Below, piece by piece: positions 1-4,233 of a stretch of DNA of 5,498 nt (the stretch's first letter is position 1; the number at the start of each line of letters is the position of its first letter). The notes below the pieces were generated by a model. That model had not been told where the DNA came from. It did no database searches and worked only from the letters and a program-made list of their open reading frames with translations. Source of the stretch: an uncultured Clostridia bacterium (GTDB taxonomy: Bacteria; Bacillota; Clostridia; Christensenellales; Aristaeellaceae). Where the stretch lies: contig CAMOHY010000171.1 in the NCBI GenBank assembly GCA_946615495.1, positions 1 to 5,498 on the forward strand, read 5' to 3'. The translations under genes were made by a program, and so were the position numbers.

Positions 1-229
1 CCCTTTCCCTGTCCGGCTCCAGGCCGCAGGCAGCGGCGAGGAGGGAAAGAAAGGCTTCATGCCTGTCCAGGCCGCAGTCAACAGCGAAGGCCGCGATCTC
101 CTCTGAGGTATACAGGCTTCCTTCCGCGCCGGCCAGATAGGAAAACGCCTCCATGGCCCGCAGGTTTTCTTCGCTGATCTGCCGGATGCTTTCGCGTTCC
201 ACGCCGCCGTCACGCTCTTTTCTTTTCAA
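1..229 (-). CDS. Partial hypothetical protein, N-terminal part only (runs off left edge)
   Basis: An open frame without stops reads from a TTG at 229-227 to the window edge, giving about 76 residues. An in-frame TAA lies three codons upstream of the TTG, so the start must be at or after that point. The candidates are this TTG, a GTG at codon 10 and an ATG at codon 26. None has a good Shine-Dalgarno. I chose the TTG because it lies two bases after the acetyltransferase stop, which suggests translational coupling. The visible part is charged at the N-terminus (LKRKERDGG) and then looks helical and alanine- and leucine-rich, with stretches such as ENLRAMEAF and SLLAAACGLEPDRER. There is no signal peptide or membrane segment. 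The amino acid mix looks like a real soluble protein. I do not recognise the family and the visible piece carries no catalytic motif, so no function is assigned. The start is uncertain. Confidence 0.5.
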   Translation of the reverse strand, partial: MKRKERDGGVERESIRQISEENLRAMEAFSYLAGAEGSLYTSEEIAAFAVDCGLDRHEAFLSLLAAACGLEPDRER

Positions 230-231
230 TC

Positions 232-825
232 TTACTTATGTTGGTTATCGTTCCATTCGGAGAGAGAAATGGCATAGGTGCGCTCATCGCCGTTTTCTTC
301 TCCCGCACGCTTGGCGGGACGGGCTTTGGAAACGGTGCCGCGCAGCGTCATGCCCAACCGCTCCATGACGCGGTAGGAGGGAGCGTTCCGGGCGTCGCAG
401 TGAGCAATCACGGTGTGAGCGCCCATGATGTCAAAGGCGGCGCGCATCAGCTCCCGGCCCATTTCGGTGGCGTATCCCTGCCCCCGGTAAGCGGGCAAAA
501 GAATCCAGCCGATTTCCGCTGTCCCCGGCTCGTTTTCCACCCATTCCACGCTGCCATCGCCAATGGAATTGCCCGTTTCCTTCAGGGTTACGCAATATTC
601 CCGCGCGCGGATAGGGTCCTTTTGCCAGTTTTTCAGGGCGTAATTCAAAAAACGGCGGGCGTCGCCTTCCGGAGTGATGCCGTTCAGCGCCCAATAATAC
701 AGATATTTGGTGGTTTGCGGATCGGAAGAAATGCGCAGGATCAGGGAATAATCCCTTTCTTCAAAGGGCCGCAGCAATAATCGCTTCGTTTGCAAAACCG
801 TCAACAGCGTATCAGGATTCACCAT
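232..825 (-). CDS. GNAT family N-acetyltransferase, RimJ/RimL-like
   Basis: A complete 197-residue protein of the Acetyltransf_3 (RimJ/RimL) type, which moves an acetyl group from acetyl-CoA to an amine. The substrate cannot be told from sequence; relatives acetylate ribosomal protein N-termini, antibiotics or small molecules. The N-terminal strand TKRLLLRPFEERD (13-25) is the usual family opening. Residues 104-119 (EIGWILLPAYRGQGYA) hold the strand and the acetyl-CoA pyrophosphate loop R-G-Q-G-Y-A (114-119). N147 and S150-ERLGM (155-159) form the typical motif B region, and DERTYAISLSEW (180-191) is the usual C-terminal strand. The length is normal. An in-frame TGA eight codons upstream makes this the first ATG; its Shine-Dalgarno is weak (GGA close to the start). 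It lies downstream of the rpmA terminator, so it probably has its own weak promoter, and it may be coupled to the partial gene that follows. Confidence 0.93.
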   Translation of the reverse strand: MVNPDTLLTVLQTKRLLLRPFEERDYSLILRISSDPQTTKYLYYWALNGITPEGDARRFLNYALKNWQKDPIRAREYCVTLKETGNSIGDGSVEWVENEPGTAEIGWILLPAYRGQGYATEMGRELMRAAFDIMGAHTVIAHCDARNAPSYRVMERLGMTLRGTVSKARPAKRAGEENGDERTYAISLSEWNDNQHK

Positions 826-855
826 CGGTCCGTCTTCACATCCAATTCATATTGA

Positions 856-885
856 TTGATAAAAAAGCGGGGGAGATGTTTTCAA
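856..885 (-). promoter_or_regulatory. Possible weak sigma-A promoter for the acetyltransferase gene
   Basis: On the minus strand TTGAAA (885-880) is followed after 18 bases by TATCAA (861-856). The -35 matches consensus at five of six positions and the -10 at four of six. Transcription would start about 25 bases before the acetyltransferase ATG. The position, between the rpmA terminator and the gene, makes sense, but the match is modest and an alternative -10 (TTATCA, 17-base spacing) overlaps it. Confidence 0.35.
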
Positions 886-910
886 GGAAAATTCTCATGT
901 ATTGTCCACG

Positions 911-960
911 GAAAAATATAAGAAAAAGGGCCTTCGCGTATTTCAGCGAAGCGGCCCTTT
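911..960 (-). terminator. Intrinsic terminator of the rplU-prp-rpmA operon
   Basis: On the minus strand the arms AAAGGGCC plus TTCGC (960-953 and 950-946) pair with GCGAAGGCCCTTT (937-925), giving a 13-bp stem with a two-base bulge (952-951) and an 8-base loop. A T-rich run (TTTTTCTTATATTTTT) follows. It starts 13 bases after the rpmA stop, the textbook position, and separates the ribosomal operon from the acetyltransferase gene. Confidence 0.93.
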
Positions 961-973
961 GCGTTGCCGTATG

Positions 974-1273
974 TTAGTTGGCGGCGGTTTCGGTGGCGAC
1001 GGGATGCACGCTCACCTGCTTCTTGAACTTGCCTTTGCGTTCAAACTTCATCACGCCGTCGGCCTTGGCGAACAGGGTGTCATCCTTGCCGATGCCAACA
1101 TTCAGGCCGGGCAGGATTTTGGTGCCCCGCTGACGGACCAGGATGTTGCCAGCCAGCACGAACTGGCCGTCGGCCCGCTTGGGCCCCAGGCGCTTGCTTT
1201 CGCTGTCGCGGCCGTTCCGGGTGGAGCCCATACCTTTTTTATGGGCGAAAAGCTGAAGATTAAGCTTCAACAT
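974..1273 (-). CDS. rpmA: 50S ribosomal protein L27, with cleavable N-terminal extension
   Basis: A 99-residue L27 of the large ribosomal subunit, whose N-terminal tail reaches toward the peptidyl transferase centre. The start MLKLNLQLF precedes AHKKGMGSTRNGRDS, the family signature; GPKRADGQFVLAGNILVRQRGTKI and GIGKDDTLFAKADG are also typical. In Firmicutes such as Staphylococcus aureus the first nine residues are removed by Prp after the phenylalanine, leaving an alanine N-terminus. Here the predicted cut is F9/A10. A strong AGGAGG Shine-Dalgarno (1287-1282 on the minus strand, eight bases before ATG) drives it, unlike the upstream prp gene. It is the last gene before the terminator; in Bacillus the cluster goes on toward spo0B and obg, but here transcription appears to stop. 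Confidence 0.98.
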   Translation of the reverse strand: MLKLNLQLFAHKKGMGSTRNGRDSESKRLGPKRADGQFVLAGNILVRQRGTKILPGLNVGIGKDDTLFAKADGVMKFERKGKFKKQVSVHPVATETAAN

Positions 1274-1291
1274 GATTGTTTCCTCCTGTGC

Positions 1292-1603
1292 TTATTGTTC
1301 GTTGAGAAGAAGATAATCGGAATACGCGTCCTTCAAATCACGCAGGCCTTGACGCATGGCCTGAAGGATGATCTGCGCGTCGTGGCCGCCTCCGCCCGGA
1401 AGGGCCATCACCATCCGCCCGGAGGAGGCCTGTACCTGGGGCTTTTCCCCGGCCACTGTTTCCAGCGCGTTTACGCAGGTGGTGGTAAGGATAGACACGG
1501 CGGCGCATACGATATCCTGGCCCGCCTGGGCAAAGCCCGCGTGGCCAAGGCATTCAAAGCCGGTAATTTGGCCGTCTTTGGAATGAAGCGTGATGCGAAT
1601 CAT
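1292..1603 (-). CDS. prp: Ribosomal-processing cysteine protease Prp (YsxB)
   Basis: A 103-residue cysteine protease that cuts the N-terminal extension off L27, an essential maturation step shown in S. aureus. The catalytic pair is visible: H21 in LGHAGFAQAG and C33 in GQDIVCAAVSIL, at the family's usual 12-residue spacing. The glycine-rich loop in ALPGGGGHDAQIIL is near the C-terminus, and the length is normal. Its substrate L27 is the next gene and ends its extension with LQLF, so enzyme and substrate are encoded side by side. The ATG lies five bases after the rplU TGA, and the preceding bases hold no Shine-Dalgarno. Translation therefore probably depends on ribosomes finishing rplU, which would keep protease levels below those of the ribosomal proteins. 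That last point is inference. Confidence 0.96.
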   Translation of the reverse strand: MIRITLHSKDGQITGFECLGHAGFAQAGQDIVCAAVSILTTTCVNALETVAGEKPQVQASSGRMVMALPGGGGHDAQIILQAMRQGLRDLKDAYSDYLLLNEQ

Positions 1604-1608
1604 GGGAA

Positions 1609-1914
1609 TCAGGCGTTAATGCCGGTGATTTCCACCTGGGTGAAGGGCTGACGGTGGCCAGCCTTACGGCGGTAATTCTTCTTGCTCTTGTACTTGAAAA
1701 CGACGATCTTTTCGCCCTTGCCATGGCGAACGATCTTACCGGTCACGTTGGCGCCGGTGATGAAGGGGTTGCCCACTTCGATGGTTTCGCCGGAGAGCAT
1801 GAGAACGGGGAAGGAAACGATGTCGCCCACTTCGTTTTCCAGCTTTTCGATGTAGATGGTGTCACCCTCGGACACACGGTACTGTTTGCCGCCAGTCGCA
1901 ATAATCGCGTACAT
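1609..1914 (-). CDS. rplU: 50S ribosomal protein L21
   Basis: A 101-residue L21, a 23S rRNA-binding protein of the large subunit. The N-terminus MYAIIATGGKQYRVSEGD and the C-terminal signature KKNYRRKAGHRQPFT (78-92) are diagnostic, and the length is normal. The start has a very strong Shine-Dalgarno, AAGGAGG (1930-1924), nine bases before the ATG. It is the first gene of the rplU-prp-rpmA operon, behind a near-consensus promoter and a leader of about 110 bases that can fold. In Bacillus relatives this operon carries an RNA leader thought to be used for autoregulation. Confidence 0.98.
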   Translation of the reverse strand: MYAIIATGGKQYRVSEGDTIYIEKLENEVGDIVSFPVLMLSGETIEVGNPFITGANVTGKIVRHGKGEKIVVFKYKSKKNYRRKAGHRQPFTQVEITGINA

Positions 1915-2026
1915 TCAGCAGCACCTCCTTTTTAATCTCGCCGGGCTTCCACGGAGGGAAAGGATGGCATAAGGGCCATGGGGCAGCATGGGCATGCTTT
2001 CAGGAGCCCCTCCCGTGCGGCTTACC
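1915..2026 (-). promoter_or_regulatory. Structured 5' leader of rplU (candidate ribosomal protein leader)
   Basis: The RNA from the predicted start near 2026 to the rplU ATG can form a three-way junction. A closing helix pairs 2017-2008 (CACGGGAGGG) with 1958-1950 (CCCTCCGTG), with one bulged G. Inside are two hairpins: AGCAT/ATGCT (1998-1994 with 1989-1985) and ATGGC/GCCAT (1979-1975 with 1968-1964). A competing fold pairs GGGGC (2010-2006) with GCCCC (1984-1980) and would break the closing helix. There is no U-tract, so control would act on translation or RNA stability rather than termination. Rfam describes an L21 leader in low-G+C Gram-positives; whether this belongs to that family I cannot tell by eye. 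Confidence 0.45.
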
Positions 2027-2031
2027 GATGA

Positions 2032-2060
2032 ATTCTATCATAGCCGGGCAGGATTGTCAA
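2032..2060 (-). promoter_or_regulatory. Strong sigma-A promoter of the rplU-prp-rpmA operon
   Basis: On the minus strand a perfect -35 TTGACA (2060-2055) is followed after exactly 17 bases by TAGAAT (2037-2032, five of six). A TG one base upstream of the -10 makes it an extended -10 element. Transcription should start near 2026. A near-ideal promoter fits the high demand for ribosomal protein mRNA. Confidence 0.9.
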
Positions 2061-2073
2061 TCACTTTTTCATG

Positions 2074-2094
2074 AAAAAACGGCGATTTTCCGCC
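2074..2094 (-). terminator. Possible secondary weak terminator upstream of the rplU promoter
   Basis: On the minus strand GGCGG (2094-2090) pairs with TCGCC (2085-2081), including one G-T wobble, around an AAAA loop; then G and six Ts (2079-2074). The stem is short, so it is at best a backup to the tRNA terminator, preventing read-through into the rplU promoter 14 bases further on. Confidence 0.4.
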
Positions 2095-2135
2095 TGCTTT
2101 TTCTGTTTATAAACGATTTGCAGCCGCCGGGGAAC

Positions 2136-2169
2136 AAAAACGGCGGCTTCCCAACGCCGGAAAGCCGCC
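2136..2169 (-). terminator. Intrinsic terminator of the tRNA-Leu gene
   Basis: On the minus strand GGCGGCTTTCC (2169-2159) pairs with GGGAAGCCGCC (2152-2142), an 11-bp stem with one wobble pair around a 6-base loop. It is followed by GTTTTTGTT. It begins four bases after the tRNA 3' end, so the tRNA is a single-gene transcript. A further GCCGCC on the plus strand (2123-2128) could pair with the middle arm in a competing fold. Confidence 0.9.
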
Positions 2170-2173
2170 TGCA

Positions 2174-2256
2174 TGCGAGTGGCGGGGGTCGAACCCGCAC
2201 GCCCAGAGGGCACAAGATTTTAAGTCTCGGTTGTCTGCCTGTTCCAACACACTCGC
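2174..2256 (-). tRNA. tRNA-Leu, anticodon UAA
   Basis: An 83-base class II tRNA that reads UUA and UUG leucine codons. The acceptor arms GCGAGTG (2256-2250) and CACTCGC (2181-2175) pair perfectly, with discriminator A at 2174. The D arm has TTG/CAA around a loop with the invariant GG. The anticodon stem CGAGA/TCTTG (one G-T pair) closes the loop CTTAAAA, placing TAA at 2222-2220. A long variable arm, GCCC-TCT-GGGC, marks the class II type, and the T arm is GCGGG-TTCGACC-CCCGC. The discriminator is followed by TGC, so CCA is not encoded and must be added by the CCA-adding enzyme. The gene has its own promoter and terminator. Confidence 0.97.
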
Positions 2257-2270
2257 ATGGCCACAAGGAT

Positions 2271-2300
2271 ATTATACCAAAGCGCGGGCCTTTAAGTCAA
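2271..2300 (-). promoter_or_regulatory. Sigma-A promoter of tRNA-Leu
   Basis: On the minus strand TTGACT (2300-2295, five of six) is followed after 18 bases by a perfect TATAAT (2276-2271). Transcription would start near 2264, only about eight bases before the mature tRNA 5' end, leaving a short leader for RNase P. It points away from the glnS promoter; the two -35 boxes are 30 bases apart. Confidence 0.88.
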
Positions 2301-2330
2301 GCAAAAATGCGAAAAGTGAGCGAATTTCTC

Positions 2331-2359
2331 TTGCCATTTGGCTTATTTCCGGCTATAAT
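2331..2359 (+). promoter_or_regulatory. Sigma-A promoter of glnS(-gltX)
   Basis: TTGCCA (2331-2336, five of six) is followed after exactly 17 bases by a perfect TATAAT (2354-2359). Transcription should start near 2366, giving a leader of about 55 bases. That is far too short for a T-box riboswitch, so tRNA-sensing control is not visible here. The leader opens with a small hairpin, GCGCC (2367-2371) with GGCGC (2381-2385), almost at the RNA 5' end. Confidence 0.88.
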
Positions 2360-2420
2360 GTTGCAAGCGCCTGTTGGAAAGGCGCAATTTGAGCAACCGA
2401 TTTTGAAGGAGGTTAGGCGT

Positions 2421-4112
2421 ATGGAAAACGAGAATGCACGCACCAATTTTATCTGGGACGCCATCGATCAGGATTTAAAGGAAGGGCGCGCCCAGCAGGT
2501 GCACACCCGTTTTCCCCCTGAACCCAACGGATATCCCCACATTGGCCACTGCAAGGCCCTGGTGACGGATTTTGGCACGGCGGAAAAATACGGCGGACTG
2601 TGCAACCTTCGCTTTGACGATACCAACCCTGCCAAGGAGGATACGGAGTACGCCGAGGCCATCAAGCGCGATATTGAGTGGCTGGGCTTCCACTGGACGG
2701 GCGGGCTGTATTACGCCAGCGATTATTACCAGCGGCTGTATGATATCGCGGAGGATTTTATCAACCGCGGCCTGGCCTATGTGGACGAGCTTTCCGCCGA
2801 TGAAATGCGGGAATACCGGGGCACGCTGACCACGCCCGGCAAAAATTCCCCCTGGCGGGACCGGCCTATCGCCGAAAACCTGGATTTGTTCCGCCGCATG
2901 AAGGCGGGCGAATTCCCGGAAGGCCGGTATATCCTCAGGGCGAAAATCGATATGGCGTCCCCCAACATGAACATGCGGGACCCCGCCATGTACCGTATCC
3001 TTTATAAAGAGCATTGGCGCACGGGCAATACCTGGTGCATCTACCCCATGTACGATTTTGCCCATCCGCTGTCCGACGCCTTTGAAGGAATCACCTATTC
3101 CCTCTGCTCCCTGGAATTTGAGGATCACCGGCCCCTGTACGATTGGTTTGTGGAAAAGGCCGGCTTCCGGGCTGGCGACGGCCAGGGCTACTTTGGCCCC
3201 CGGCAGATCGAGTTTGCCCGCCTGAACATTACCCGTACCGTCATGAGCAAGCGCCACCTTCGCCGCCTGGTGGAGGAAGGGTTTGTGACCGGGTGGGACG
3301 ACCCTCGTATGCCCACCCTGACCGCCATGCGCCGCCGCGGCTATCCCGGCAGCGCCATCCGGAATTTTGTGGAGCAGGTGGGCCTGGCGAAAGCGGATTC
3401 CACTGTGGACGTGCAGATGCTGGACGCCTGTGTGCGCGACGCCTTGGGCGAGTCCGCGCCCCGCGTGATGGCGGTTTTGAACCCTGTCAAGGTGGTATTT
3501 ACCAACGTGCCTGACGATTGGACGGACACGCTGACCATGGAAAACCATCCCGATCATCCCGAACTGGGCGAACGCCAGGTGACCATCAGCAAGGAAATCT
3601 GGATTGAACGGGAAGATTTTGAGGAGGTTCCTCCCAAGAAGTTCTTCCGCTTGAAGCCCGATGGAGAAGTGCGCTTAAAGGGCGCGTACATCATCAAGTG
3701 CGAAAACGTGGTAAAGAACGAGGCGGGGGAGATCGACCGTATCGAATGCAGCATCGACCTTTCTTCCCGCTCCGGCAGCGAAGGGGCCAACCGGAAGGTG
3801 AAGGGCACCATTCATTGGGTGGACGCCAAGGACTGCTCCGCCTTTGAAGCCCGGCTCTATGACCAGCTGATGACCGAGGAATGGGACACCGCCTCCGCCG
3901 AGGAAAAGAAGGACGTGACCGCCTTCGTGAACCCCAATTCCCTGCAGGTGGTGAATGGCTACTGCGAGCATACCCTGGTGAATGCCGGCGTGGGCGACAC
4001 CTTCCAGTTCCTGCGCATGGGTTACTTCTGCAAGGATAAGGATTCCACCGAAGAAAAGAGCGTCTATAACCGGGTGGTGGGCCTCAAGGATGGATACAAA
4101 CCTCAGAAGTAA
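2421..4112 (+). CDS. glnS: Glutamine--tRNA ligase (glutaminyl-tRNA synthetase)
   Basis: A 563-residue class I synthetase that charges tRNA-Gln with glutamine using ATP in the cytoplasm. The catalytic Rossmann domain covers roughly residues 27-345. It holds the HIGH motif in PPEPNGYPHIGH (HIGH at 40-43), the stretch NLRFDDTNPAKED, the typical GKNSPWRDR, and the KMSKS-loop variant VMSKR (274-278). The two beta-barrel anticodon-binding domains follow, ending in YFCKDKDSTEEKSVYNRVVGL as in Escherichia coli GlnRS (554 residues). No YqeY or other extra domain is fused. The start at 2421 has AAGGAGG at 2406-2412, eight bases upstream. The frame is open back to 2028, but that extension runs over the tRNA gene and both promoters and is not coding. 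Having this enzyme means Gln-tRNA can be made directly, without the GatCAB amidotransferase route common in Firmicutes. gltX follows, probably on the same transcript. Confidence 0.98.
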   Translation: MENENARTNFIWDAIDQDLKEGRAQQVHTRFPPEPNGYPHIGHCKALVTDFGTAEKYGGLCNLRFDDTNPAKEDTEYAEAIKRDIEWLGFHWTGGLYYASDYYQRLYDIAEDFINRGLAYVDELSADEMREYRGTLTTPGKNSPWRDRPIAENLDLFRRMKAGEFPEGRYILRAKIDMASPNMNMRDPAMYRILYKEHWRTGNTWCIYPMYDFAHPLSDAFEGITYSLCSLEFEDHRPLYDWFVEKAGFRAGDGQGYFGPRQIEFARLNITRTVMSKRHLRRLVEEGFVTGWDDPRMPTLTAMRRRGYPGSAIRNFVEQVGLAKADSTVDVQMLDACVRDALGESAPRVMAVLNPVKVVFTNVPDDWTDTLTMENHPDHPELGERQVTISKEIWIEREDFEEVPPKKFFRLKPDGEVRLKGAYIIKCENVVKNEAGEIDRIECSIDLSSRSGSEGANRKVKGTIHWVDAKDCSAFEARLYDQLMTEEWDTASAEEKKDVTAFVNPNSLQVVNGYCEHTLVNAGVGDTFQFLRMGYFCKDKDSTEEKSVYNRVVGLKDGYKPQK

Positions 4113-4174
4113 CACGGAAAAATTGTTTGCAGGATAGATCGAGCATCATTCCTGAAATGGTTTTCAGAAGGAGC

Positions 4175-4213
4175 GCGAGGGAGGGGCTTTTGCCTCAAAA
4201 GCCCTTTCCTCGC
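4175..4213 (+). promoter_or_regulatory. Long perfect-loop hairpin between glnS and gltX
   Basis: Arms at 4175-4192 and 4196-4213 pair over 18 bp (two G-T wobbles) around a three-base loop CCT. The right arm ends five bases before the TAAGGAGGA ribosome binding site of gltX. Neither strand has a T-run after the stem, so it is not a standard terminator. A smaller hairpin, CTGAAA/TTTCAG (4152-4157 with 4162-4167), lies just before it. A role in mRNA processing, stability or gltX translation is possible but not shown. Confidence 0.6.
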
Positions 4214-4233
4214 ATACTTAAGGAGGAATTTAT

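Noticed and set aside
238..780. 180-codon plus-strand open frame opposite the acetyltransferase
   Set aside because: The minus-strand frame has clear GNAT motifs; this one does not and is a shadow.
902..1651. 249-codon plus-strand open frame across rpmA and prp
   Set aside because: It starts inside the terminator, runs antisense to three certain genes and resembles no protein family.
2028..2420. N-terminal extension of the glnS frame giving a 694-residue protein
   Set aside because: It overlaps the tRNA-Leu gene, its promoter and terminator and the glnS promoter, has no family similarity, and the ATG at 2421 has a strong Shine-Dalgarno and matches the normal GlnRS N-terminus.
2360..2420. 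T-box riboswitch before glnS
   Set aside because: The leader is only about 55 bases, with no T-box sequence, specifier loop or terminator/antiterminator pair.
2475..3557. 360-codon open frame on the minus strand opposite glnS
   Set aside because: It is a mirror of the GC-rich codon use of glnS, rich in His, Gly and Val, with no recognisable motif and no ribosome binding site evidence.
4113..4233. Separate promoter or intrinsic terminator in the glnS-gltX gap
   Set aside because: No convincing -35/-10 pair was found, and the strong hairpin lacks a T-run on either strand; TTTCCT after the inner stem is too weak.
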